Positions 43,253 to 55,140 of a DNA stretch of 64,000 nt are shown here, piece by piece. Below the pieces are notes generated by a model, which was given only the letters and a program-made list of their open reading frames with translations, ran no database searches and was not told the origin of the DNA. Origin of the DNA: Cavenderia fasciculata (lineage: Eukaryota > Evosea > Eumycetozoa > Acytosteliales > Cavenderiaceae); assembly GCF_000203815.1 (NCBI RefSeq), contig NW_004457708.1, forward strand, positions 186,001 to 250,000, read 5' to 3'. Each line of letters begins with the position of its first letter. Position 1 is the stretch's first letter. The translations under genes were made by a program, and so were the position numbers.

Positions 43253-44084
43253 AAAAAAAATCAACAATACCACAACAACAATCACAATATTACCAACTTT
43301 TGCCATAAACTAAAAATTTATATATATATAGGTAAAATTAAATTAATTTAAATTATCTCCTTTTTAAAAAAAAAAAGAATAATAATAATATCACCCTAAA
43401 TGGAAACAAAAAATTAGTCAAGTGTTGAACAACAATGGTGCGATCGGTGTATATTTTGGCATTGATGACAATATCAAAAAAAACCCCCACACTCCCACCC
43501 ATCAAATTATATCTCTATCATTGATGTTAATTTTTTTCATTGACACTGATGATAATTGCTATTATCATTGTCGAATTAATCAATTTGGGGGAAGCAAGGA
43601 GATTGATTGGATGTAACAAGTGTGAAATTAAAATAACAAATAACTTGTGCGTATATCCAATACCACCATATTAATGTTTAATCTTTAATCTCGCTTCCAA
43701 AACAAGAAAATGAATATGTATGACAATGATTTTGGATAGATATTGGGCGCATTCATACCCTTGGAGAATCTCAAGATTTAAATCACATTTTTTTTTTTTA
43801 CTTTAGGTCTCATTCCAACCCATTAAAAGAGAGTGCAATGTTGTTGATTGGGGGGAGGATTACCCTTTTATAGAATCATTTTATTATCATCAAGGAAATT
43901 GATAAATTTGATCATTTCAAATACCAAAAAAAAAAAACAATTAATCATCAATATTTATATCTTGTATATATAGAAAACCATTTCATCAATCCATCAATCA
44001 ATTAAATTAATTTATCTATAAATATATTTAACCAATTGTTACTTTTTATATTAATTAATCAAATTTTCCTTTTTCGTTTCAAGA
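43253..44084. other. Spacer between MRG15 and the dehydrogenase
   Basis: AT-rich with A and T homopolymers. An open frame at 43422-43616 has no protein features. A TATA-like TATATATA element lies near 43966. Nothing else recognised. Confidence 0.5.
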
Positions 44085-45091
44085 ATGATGCCATCAGAAG
44101 ATCAAGAAGAATTATCAAAAGTTTGGTTTATAACTGGATGTTCAAAAGGATTGGGGTTGGCATTGAGCCAACACTTGTTGGAAAAGGGCTATCGAGTAGC
44201 ATCAACATCAAGATACAAAAGTGAATTGGAAAAGGAATTGGGTCCAGACAGCAAACAATTCCTTGGCGTCCAAATGGATATTACCAATGAAAAAGAAATC
44301 AAATCATCAATAGACTCTGTTATGAAATATTTTGGAAGAATTGACTTTGTTGTAAATAATGCTGCCTATTGTCAACTTGGTACAGTTGAAGAATTAACCA
44401 ATCAAGAAATCCAATCAAATTTCCTTGTCAATTATTATGGTACTGTCAATGTTCTAAGACACGTCTCACCAATCCTTAGAAGCCAAAAATCTGGTCATGT
44501 TTTTAATGTATGAAAGAAGAAGAAGAAGAAGAAGAGATAGAAAATAATGATTAATTCAATTAAATATTAATATTAATACCTATATTTCATTAATAGGTAT
44601 CATCAGTAGCAGGATTTACAAATCCATTCCCAGGATGGTCAAGTTATGCAGCAACTAAACATGCAATTGATGGAATGACAGAATGTTATGCAGAAGAGAT
44701 GAAAATCTTTGGAGTTAGAGTTTCTTTAATATCACCGGGAGCATTTCAAACCAGCTTCCTGTCGACCGATCATTGTAAAGTACCATCTCAACCAAATGAA
44801 GCCTATGCTGAATGTCCAAAACTAGCTCATGACTACTTTACCAGTATGGGTTGTTTTAATCATATGGGAGACTCAAAGAAATACTCAGAATTGATTGTAC
44901 AAATTGCCAACATTCAAGAAACTGATAAAGTACCAAAACAACTATTTGTAGGAGCCGATGCTTTTAAATTGGCAAGAGCAAAGATTGATTCAATGACCAA
45001 ACAATTGGATTATTGGGAACCAATCGCAAGTAAAATGGATTTGGATTCTCATTTAATTAAAATTAATTATTCTTATCCAAGAGATGAATAA
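44085..45091 (+). CDS. Short-chain dehydrogenase/reductase
   Basis: Exons 44085-44507 and 44597-45091 give 305 residues. The classical SDR features are present. The nucleotide-binding TGCSKGLG is at residues 17-24, and the acidic loop after strand 2 has an Arg (STSRYKSELE) that favours NADP(H). NNAAY is the structural motif, the catalytic Ser is in NVSSVAG, and the active site is Tyr158-x3-Lys162 (YAATK). SPGAFQTSF follows. The C-terminal extension (MGDSKKYSELIVQIANIQET, LFVGADAFKLARAKI) resembles the subgroup of bacterial and fungal 'oxidoreductase, SDR family' proteins that act on small carbonyls or hydroxylipids. The substrate is unknown. Met2 (44088) is an equally possible start. Confidence 0.88.
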
Positions 45092-45299
45092 ACAAATAAT
45101 ATTTAAACAACATAGAAATAAAATAAATAAATATAAATTTAAAAAATATTTTTTCTGCATTTATTCTCACGAACTTCTAAAAATCGTGGTAATAGTTTTT
45201 TAAAAACATAGTGTTCAGTTCACTAGTTTAGTTTTCCTTCACACACAATATAGAGATATATAATTTCTATCTATCTTTAACAAAAAGAGAAATCAGAGA

Positions 45300-48200
45300 A
45301 TGGGTAAAGATAAAGGAAAGAATACAAAAGCAAAAGGAGCAAATAGTTGGGAAGCAGCATCAAATAGTGGAGGATTTCTAGGCTTTTCAGCGTTTACTTC
45401 AAGTCTTAGTAATGCTATAGATACAGAGTTTGTAAGTTGAAAGAAATGAAATAGATAGTAATGCTCTTTCTTATTCATTCTCTTTATATCTATTTTGTTT
45501 TATTTTAGCAAATAGATTCAGAATATCAAGTACAATTTAAGAAATTACAAAAAAAAGATGAAGTTAGTAGAATGAAAGCATTGGAAGAATTGGCATTACT
45601 TTTTTCAAAGATTGATGTACAGAATGAACAATCAAACAAGTCATTGCTTTGTGCATGGGAGTTGATATTCAAGAGATTGGTAAACGATGATCATAGAAGA
45701 GTGAGAGAGATGACGTTTGTGTGTCTCGAGATTATGGGTGCCAAGGTTGGCAAGTTGTTGGCACCACATGTACGTCAACTTTTGGGTCCTTGGGTGGTTG
45801 GTATTTGCGATCAACGTGATCAACAACAAAATAGTGCCCTTCGTGCATTTGAATCAATCTTTCCAGAGAAAAAGAGACGAGACGTATTACTCTTTGGTCA
45901 AGAACAAGCCATTCAATATCTATGCGAGAATTTACAAGAAAATGTCAATACTCTTGGTGATGGAAAGGCTACTCCACCAGAAGTACTTCAAGAACGTTAT
46001 GAAAGATTAATTTCAAATAGTTTATTGGCTATTGAATATTTAATGGAAAAAACAAAAGATAATAGTAATAATGAATCAAGCAATAATCAGTCAATTCAAA
46101 CAATTTATCAACCAATATTTGAATCACAATTTTTTACATTTCTTTCATCAAAGAGTGTTGTCATTAGAAGAACATGTTATCGTTTAATCAGTGGTCTCGT
46201 TTCAACTCTTCCTTCCTATTGTGAAGCCAATATGAAGGATTTATCAACTAAAATCCTTGGTTTATTTTCTGAAAAGGATCCTTCTGCTCATTTATTCATG
46301 TGGAATGCTATCATTTCTTTTTTAAAAAGTAAAAAGAAAACAAAAAAAAAAAAACAAAAAAAGAGAAAAGAACTAATTATTTATTTATTTATTTAGAATA
46401 TAAAGAACAAGCATGGATAGGAGTTGATGTTAGAAAACATGTTTTACCAAGATTTTGGGCATTTTTAAGAGCAGGAACTTTTGGTAGTTTTGATCTTTCT
46501 TATCCATCGATTTTACCATTTTTATCATTGATTCCAGATGGTGTTATTGGTACTGGACCAGAATTCTTTAAAGAATTCTTTTCTGCTTTGTACAAGGGTT
46601 TGGAAGTTTTGGAAAATACTAAACAATATAATGATCGTCCAACAAATTCTTTATTATCTTGTTATGTTGAATGTATTTATTTTACTTTAAAGTATGGAAA
46701 AAAAAAGAAAGAAAAGAGAGAAATGATAAAAGAAAATATATATTTATTTATTTTGTTTCAAATTTTTTTTTTAGAAAATGGTCAAATAATAATGAAATTA
46801 AAAATTATGTATTTGGATTATTCTCTGAATTGGTATTGGAGATTTTTGGAAAGGAACAATTATTATTTACAGAATCTTTAGCTTTAAAGGTGATCACTTC
46901 AACTTTGATTAAAATTGATACCATTCCAACTTGCGCCGATAATTTGGTCAATCTATTTGATCAATTAACCAAACAAACTCAACAATCTATCATCTCTAAA
47001 GACACTACTGATCGTATTACAAACAAAACACTGTGCTCTAGATTATCAATATTTTTCCAATCTACTAGTTCACTTGGACCAACCATTCAAATGTCTAAAG
47101 AATTATTCCATTATTCTTTTAATCAACTCGACACTACCGAATCTCAAGATTGTATTTTTGAAATTCTTTCCATTTTATTATTAAATTTTAATGTTGAAAA
47201 TTTATTACATTCTGAAATTAAAGGTAAATAGAAAAAACAAAAAAAAAGATAAAAAGAAAAGTAATTTATTTATTTATTAATATTTTTTCTTTTTTTTTTA
47301 GATATTAAAGAATTTTTAAATAATATAATATTAAAAAATATTGAAATTAAATTACCAAGTCATGAGAAGTCTAGTATATTTAATTTATTAACATTATATA
47401 CAACCATTGTAAATGGAAATGGAAATGAAAATTATCAAGAATCTTGGAATAGATTGGTACAATTACTTTCAGTGCAACAAGATGATTTAATTTATCTTGT
47501 CAAAACAATTGACTCACTTGATGATCGTACCGGTTTAAATACTTTATCACTTGATCAATTAGTTTTAAATTTAATTGATTCAACTATTTTATATCAACCA
47601 ATTTATAATAACAATCTTTCACTCTTTTCAACTATTTTACAAAAAATAATAATTGTAAGAAACAAAAAGAAAAAGAAAAAATTATTATTATTTTCTCTTT
47701 TAATTATTAATTCCTTTTTTTTTCTATTTTTTTATTAGATTCACCAATTATTTCAAATAATATAATTAAATTAATCATTCAAAGTAAAACAAAACAAATT
47801 AAAGAATTGATGATAATGTTGGCATTGAATGGAGAAGATTTTGAATTTTCAATGGATGATTTAATTTCAACTTGCAAGATTATCTTTTCATCAAATCGTG
47901 ATCAGATTGATTGCAAGATTGAATTATTAGGAGAATTGATCAAATCGATTATTCAATTATATCATCATGAAAATACCAAAAAATATTCAACCAATTTATT
48001 AGAATGTTTAGATTGTATACATTCCAACAATGGTATTCAATCAATCATTTCAATTTTATTTAATCAATTAAATATTTTAAATAATCCTTTGTATGTAAAT
48101 AATAATAATAACAAAAAACTAAAACCAAAATACTTATTTTTTTTATTCTTAGGATTGAATTTTTTAAAACAATTACAATTAAATTATTAAAGATTGGTGA

Positions 48201-50527
48201 TTTAAATTTGAATATATTAGAATTTTTAAAATGTTATCAAATTCAATTTGATTCATTTAAAGAAATTAATATTCAAATTAATAATCTTGATTTTGGTTTT
48301 ACCAAACAATCAGATTCATATAAATTGGATAATAGATTTATTACATTAAATCTTTATTTATTTAATGTATTGGAAAATCTTTTACAACAAGAAGAAGAAG
48401 AAAAGGTTACAATCAAATTTGATAATCAATTGGTAGAATCATTATTAATTGGATTGGTATTATTGGATTGTGATAATATTCAAACTGAAAATTTAATCAT
48501 CCTTTCAAAACATTATCAATCCTTTAAATCAAATTTAATCAATATTATAATCAACCAAAATTCCTCCTCTACCTCCTCTTCATTTTTATCAAGTGAATGG
48601 TGGAAAAATATAAAATCAAAATCTGATAAATATCCAATTTATACAATTATTATTGGTAATATATTATCAGTTGTAAGAGAAAGAAAAGAATCTATTATAC
48701 AATCAGTATTGGAAGAATTCAATTTTACAACAACAAATGATAATAATTATCAATTAACTCAAGTAATGATGGAATATTTAATTGAATATAAACCACAATT
48801 GGTAGAAACAAAAAGACAAGAACTTTTTGATACTATTGGACAATGGAGTGGAAACTCTATGCCAAATGATATTGATAGTGTTGGTATTAAACTTTCATTA
48901 TTGTCATTTATCGTTCAATCAGACTCTGAAAATCCAATTTCAGACAAACAAGGTGACATTTTAATAGAAACCCTATCAACAATTCAACAATGGTACCTAA
49001 GATCCAAATCACCACTGATGAAGGATCAAAATGTCAATTTCTCTCGTCTAGACGTTCCCCTCTCCCAATTCTTTATCGTTGTTGGTCAATATGCAGTATC
49101 TAAAAACATCAATCTTTCACCAAATCAATCACAATTGGTTCAATCATTGTTGGTTCAATTCGTCTTGGATCAATCCATTGTATTAAATTATAATGCTTTG
49201 AAATTTATCAATATTATCCTCTCTGGTTCAAATAATCAATCCTTGCTTTTACCAAATACAAGTCAAGAATTTTTAATCGATATTACATCAAAATTGATTG
49301 AAAAATGGATTGATGGTTCCAATACAATCAATAGAAATAGTTTGAAAAGACTATATAATCTATATAGTATTGTAATTTCAAAGATTGATCCAATCATCAA
49401 ATACAAGTTGGCAAGTAATCATTTTACTTCACTTTTGGAAATGCTCTCATCCAATCATCACAATATACAAAAATCATCCTATCTCTTGTTGGTTCCTTAT
49501 TTTGAAAACAAAAAATCAGAAATCATTCAAACTTATGTATTGGAACAACAAGATCAAGATGATATTGAATTTATTATAAATGGTACTCTGGAAAATTTAC
49601 TTTTAAATTTTGATAATATTGAAAAAAATGTAATTAAAAAAAAAAAACAAAAAAATATATATATTTTATTAACTTTCCATTCTTTTCCTTTTTTTTTAGA
49701 TTTCAATTGGACATTTAATGATATGGGATTTATTATTAAAAAATTATAATGAACAAGAATTAAACAAGAGACCAACTATTAGTTCCTATTTAAATAATGG
49801 TAGAAAGGTTGCAACCTTTTTAACTAGTATTTTCAAAAAGGTGGATACTGAAACCAAAGATTTTAAACATGACGAATTCCCATTGGACAATGAAGATATG
49901 GACATCAGTGTGATTTGTGGTTATTTGATGTATGTGGTCGTTCGTAATCTACCAAGTATGGCTAGAACATGGTGGGGTGATTTCTGTAGCAACAAGGTTG
50001 CCGCCCAAGTAGATCAATATATTGTAAAATATATTAGTCCACTCTTGTTGCGTCGTGAAATTGCTCTTGTCCAACAACACGTCGAACCAGCAGGCTCTAT
50101 ATTCAACATTAAGGCATCACTTGCCAAAAGAGAGGTGGTTGCCTCTTATGAAAAGGAGGATATGAACATTTCATTGGTACTCTCCATCCCCGACACTTAT
50201 CCACTACGTGTCTTGTCTGTAGACTTTGCCAAACGTGTTGGTGTCAGTGAAATGCAATGGAAAACATGGCTCTTGTCCATGACCTCCTTACTCTTGACAC
50301 AAGATGGATCGGTTCTTGATGTCAGTCTATTGTGGAAGGCAAGTCTTGACAAACATTTTGATGGTGTAGAGGTTTGTCCCATTTGTTATTCCCTATTCTT
50401 TAATGGGACCATACCCAAGTTCCAATGCAAACAGTGTAAAAACAAATTCCACAGTGGTTGTCTATTTAGATGGTTCTCCACTTCTCACAAGTCAAATTGT
50501 CCACTTTGTAACTTTACAATCAATTAA
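45300..50527 (+). CDS. ltn1: Listerin, ribosome-associated E3 ubiquitin ligase (one-base frame break)
   Basis: Eight exons: 45300-45431, 45509-46328, 46397-46691, 46775-47223, 47302-47654, 47739-48090, 48153-49629 and 49700-50527. The product is about 1,568 residues, close to human listerin (1,766) and yeast Rkr1 (1,562). The N-terminus has the conserved GFLGFSAFTSS and KLQKKDEVSRMKALEEL blocks. HEAT-like helices fill the middle. The C-terminus has an RWD-like part (MNISLVLSIPDTYPLRVLSV) and a RING-CH finger (CPICYSLFFNGTIPKFQCKQ, CNFTIN). Listerin ubiquitinates nascent chains stalled on 60S subunits. The exon 5-6 junction is out of frame by one base: exon 5 ends in phase 0 and exon 6 needs phase 1. 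One extra A in the A6 run at 47641-47646 would restore it. All other junctions fit. Confidence 0.9.
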
Positions 50528-50824
50528 AATGAAAGGAATAAAAGTTAAAGAAAAGAAAGATATTAATACAAACAGTACAGGTGGGCAAATTTAATATCTC
50601 CAAATTAGATAGATATAGATATTTTTTCAATATTTTCATCGAGGTGTGAAGTTGTGATGTTGTTTCCTCATGACGATATGTACGAGTATTCTATTCGTCC
50701 TCCTCTCTTGTACTTCAAAGATGAAATTAGAGAGATGATCATCATCTCCAACCATTTATAAATCATCATTCTATTTGTTAAGAGTTATATATTATTCTAT
50801 TTGCTTTCAACAAAAAAAAAGAAG

Positions 50825-53061
50825 ATGGTGAGATTAAATCGAATGATAACTATTGTAACAATAGTTGTTTTAGTATTTGCAATTGTTGTGGAAGCAAGAG
50901 TATCTATTCCAGACCTACATAAACTTGTTGGTTTTACCAAACAATCGATTGCATCTGGAGCTTCTTTTAGCATACAATCATTAACAAATGATTCAATATT
51001 TGAACAACAACAGATTGGTGGTTCATCGTCATCATCTGCGTCTATATCACCACAATGTGAAACAGATTTATATGATTTATCAAAACTAAAGTATCCAAGT
51101 TCATTTGAAAGTATGTATAAATTAAATAAATCATTGAATGGATATGGAATGAATTAATCCATATTTATATCTTATTTAATTTAGTAATTGAAGCAAGTGG
51201 AAAAGGATTTTTTGATCTTGGAAACTATGATAATTGTTTAAGTTTACCAAGCAATGTTTCACAATATTGTGCAGTGACCACTGATAATGGATTTGTTACT
51301 GCATTGGCTGCATTATGTCTTCCCTCTTCATGCTCAGAGACTGACATTAATATGGCATTACAAACATTGATCAATATGACTGGTATGGCCCCTTACTTGA
51401 ACGAAACTGGACTTGGAGGAGAGTTTGAAATCTATTGTTATTCTGGTGATCATCTTACTGACAAGTTACCAATGACTGCTGGTCCAATTGTAATGATTAT
51501 CTTGTGTTCTATTATCGCCGCCTTTGTGTGTGCTGGTACACTTGCCGAATACTTTCTCTATACACACAAGGCACTATCTAAAAAGAACCAAGACACTGAA
51601 TCATACCGTATCAGTAGCAACAGAAACGATTGGGAAAGGAACCAATCCAAACAAGAGAAAGAACACAACTCTTCCATCAACTATAGCAGCTACCAAGGAG
51701 AAATGAAAGAGGCCTCCACACCACTCCAAATACTATTGGCATTCTCGTTGATCCAAAACTACCATAGTTTCACAACCTCGTCCTCTGACAAGAAACATTT
51801 TGATGTGTTGGATGGCATCCGTTTACTTGGTACCTGTTGGGTTGTCATTGGTCACAATATTCTATTCAACATAAATTTTGGATTTGACAATTTACAAACT
51901 GTCTTGGTCAATATCGTCCCATCTATTCCATTCCAATTAATTGGTGCTGCAGAATTCTCGGTTGATATCTTTTTCATGTTGTCTGGCTTCTTGGTGTGTC
52001 ACACCTTGTTGCAACAACTCGAAAAAGCAACTTACATTGATGGACCAAAATACAAGTTTTGGTTAAAATACATTGTACATCGATATATCCGTCTCTCGCC
52101 ACTCTACTTTTTCATGTTGTTTTTCTTTTGGAAGCTCAGTCCTCAAATTGGTTCTGGTCCATGGTGGTTTGGTTATTATAGCCAGACGTCTAGTTGTGAA
52201 GGTTCCTGGTGGTCCAACCTCTTGTACATCAACACTTTGTACCCACAAACTGGCTGTATGGGATGGAGCTGGTATTTAGGTAACGATATGATCTACTATA
52301 TCTTTGTCGCTCCTATCGCCGCAGTCCTCTACAAAAAGAACAAAAAGTTTGGAGTTGCTTTTGTATTTATACTTTTTGCCATTACCTTTACAACCAATTT
52401 CTGGATCACCCTCAAGTATAAACTCAACACAGTTTTCGAGATTACCCAACTCCAAGAACAGGTCACCGACTTTACAACCGATATTTATCAAAAGCCTTGG
52501 ACAAGAGTTGGTGCCTATGCAGTTGGTTTGGCCATGGCAATGATTGTTGACACACCAGCCATCATGCATGTAATCAAAAACAAGGCACCTGTTCGTTACC
52601 TCTGCTATATCAATGCACTAGGTATCACCTCTTTTTTTACATTCATCCCTTACAATTCGTATATTGGTGATGGATGGTCAACCCTCCAAAATGCTTTTTT
52701 CAATGCTACTGGACATACTGGATTTGTTATTGGTGCTGGTCTATTTATCATCACCGCGTTTGCAGGTCGTGGTGGTATTGTTGCATGGTTTTTAGAGCGT
52801 CCCATTTTCAAGAACCTCTCCAAGCTCACCTACTCTACCTATATTGTGCATCCGATTGTGATTTGGACATTGGCATACAGTAGAGTAACACTCTTTCACT
52901 ATGCAGTTGTCGATGTTGCTGCCACTACCATCTCCAACATTGTTTTCTCACTTGTCTGTGCCTTTATTCTTCATCTTACAATTGAAAAACCAGCAATCAA
53001 TTTGGAAAAATTATTATTTCATCCAAAACCATCAACTATTAAATATTCATTATTAAACTAA
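50825..53061 (+). CDS. NRF-6-like membrane acyltransferase 3, copy B (intact)
   Basis: Exons 50825-51110 and 51185-53061 encode 720 residues. A signal anchor (MVRLNRMITIVTIVVLVFAI) leads into the NRF domain with paired Cys (SPQCETDLYDL, NYDNCLSL, SQYCAVTT, LCLPSSCSETD). A first span follows (IVMIILCSIIAAFVCAGTLA), then a cytosolic linker, and the acyltransferase 3 core from about residue 320 (FDVLDGIRLLGTCWVVIGHN, HRYIRLSPLYFFML, MGWSWYLGNDMIYYIF, VHPIVIW). The His in GHN and Arg in YIRLSP are the conserved catalytic-region residues of the family. It is the intact paralogue of the inverted copy at 23775-25954. Stretches of over 130 bp in exon 2 are identical, so duplication or gene conversion was recent. 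Substrate unknown; worm relatives affect lipid and drug transport. Confidence 0.92.
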
Positions 53062-53194
53062 AGAAACTGTAAATAGATTAAATGATTCCTCCATTCCCAC
53101 TAGTTTACTATTATGTCAATGAAAAAAAAAATCAAATAATATTACATTTTAATATTTATTCTATTCTGAACAAGTTGAGGTATTATTATTATTA

Positions 53195-53298
53195 TTAGTT
53201 GGTAGCAGAAGGTGAAGTATTATTATTATTATTATTATTATTTCTTTTTCCTCCTCTTTGATTTCTATTATTATTGCTTCCTCCTCCTCCTCCTCTAC

Positions 53299-53346
<48 letters not shown>

Positions 53347-54936
53347 GGTGATCGGACCCACCTCCACCTCCACCACCTCTACCACCTCTATTTCTTTGTT
53401 TTCTATTTTGTTGGTTAGTATTGTTATTATTATTATTATTAATATTTTGTGACTCGGTATCTGGTGGTGTTTGAGACGATGTAGTTACATCATCTGTTGT
53501 AGTAGTAGTAGTTGTAGTTGTTGATGTTATAGTCTCTTGGACAAGAGGTGGAGGAGGAGAAGTAGCAGCAATTTGTGCCCACAATTGAGCTGTTTTCCAG
53601 GCCATAGATCCCTCTATTGGTTGATTAGGGTCAACTACAACCTCGCCAGCTGGAAGATCTGGTTGTACAGATAGTTTTGGAGAGTTGTCAACAGTAGCAA
53701 CAACATTGGTGGTTTGTACTTGGGGAATTGGTTTAGGTGCTGTTGTACCAAAACCTCCCAATTGTGGAAAATGTTTTTCCCTCCCAAGTTTTCTTTGTTC
53801 TTCCATATCTTGTTCCTCGATTTGTCTTATAATCTCTTGTAAATCTTCATCAATCTCTTCATCACCATTGCTGTTTTCAATCATTGTTGTTGTTGTTGGT
53901 GTTGATGGTAATGGTGATTGTTGAGAAGGAGAAGTTTTAGTCGAACCAGTGGTAGAAGTAGAATTTGGAGACTTGTTTGATTGTTGTTGAGGAGAATCTT
54001 TAGAAGTATTTTTCTTATTATTTTTCTTTTCATTCCTCTTTTTCTCTTCTTCTTCTCTTTTCTTTTTCCTAAGTTGCATTTGGTATTCTTCAACTGGATC
54101 GACATACATTCTTGACTTTGATTTCAATGTATCTACAATTTTCTTGTCCTTTTCTTGTTTGACTAAATGAAAGGAGGATTTAATGATTAATCATTGTTTT
54201 CATTAAACACAAATAGAGAGTCTTGTTTTAACTTACTCTTTACCAATTCATCCCACCAAACAATAGGATTATTCTTCCAATTAAACATTTCATCAACACA
54301 TTCAATCTGTAATCGTTCGTAGAGTATTTGATAGACCAATGTTTGGGCGGCCATGAGATTCTCCAAATGAGCAATTGGATAAACAATATCATAATGTTCA
54401 CCTTGACAATAGGCTAGTGATATTGTATTCTTGTAACTATTATCAACTCTTGTAGTTGAGTTTCCTAAATAAATAACAAAGTTTACTCTACACAGTGAGA
54501 CAAAGACAAAGATAGATTAGAATCAGCTCTGTCATGATTCAATCTAATGACTAAATTACATACTTGTAGTAAAGTGATAAAGCTTGTAATTCTACTTCAC
54601 CACCCCAAGTATCATCCTTTTTCATCTCTTGAATGTATTTATCCCAAGGGTTGTTGATACATGCAAATGGCTCGAATGAATCTCTATGTGCCATCAAAAA
54701 GTCTACACACTTTTGTCTAACATATCCATGTCTATCTTGTGTACCATATATGAATTCACTTATACATCTAAACTATAATAGTATTTTCAAAATACAACAT
54801 TAATCAATGTCATATGATGATGATGATAATGACCAATGATACTTACCATACAAGCTCCATCTTTTGGTATTTCCTTTCTTTTCAAGTTTAATACTTTTAA
54901 TTGATTATCTATTGTCTGTACATTTTGATTACTCAT
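53195..54936 (-). CDS. OTU-domain cysteine protease (OTUD4-like)
   Basis: Exons 54936-54847, 54772-54564, 54487-54237 and 54162-53195 give 505 residues. The OTU domain occupies about residues 20-180. The active-site block is KDGACMFRCISEFIYG with Cys29, followed by VRQKCVDFLMAHRDSFEPF, TWGGEVELQALSLYYKVNFV and the His block GEHYDIVYP. This order and TWGGEVEL resemble OTUD4/ALG13-type OTU domains (deubiquitinases). The C-terminal half is disordered: Lys/Glu, Ser/Thr, Asn runs and an RGG-like Arg-Gly tract (NRGGRGGGGGGGSDH), suggesting RNA association, as reported for OTUD4. A single MAWKTAQLWAQIAA segment is the only other conserved-looking element. The active-site exon is split right after Met30. 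Confidence 0.88.
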
Positions 54937-55140
54937 CTTTATAACATTTATCTATATCTCTCTCTCTAATCGATGAAATAACAACTAATAAAATAATATA
55001 CACACAAAACTGCAATATCACAACACAAGTCCATCTTTTTTTTTTTAAAAGCCCAGCGAGGTTGGTTGAACTTGAGAAAATTCTTAGAGTATGGTGGAAA
55101 AATAAACATCATTAAAATTAAAATAATAATGTTATATAAT

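Noticed and set aside
43817-43825. AACCCATTA as a second DUSE-like element
   Set aside because: Nothing RNA-like follows at the expected distance; shows that one-mismatch hits occur by chance.
53161-53452. Tyr/Ile-rich frames opposite the OTU protease C-terminus
   Set aside because: Antisense of Asn and Gly tracts; no independent evidence.
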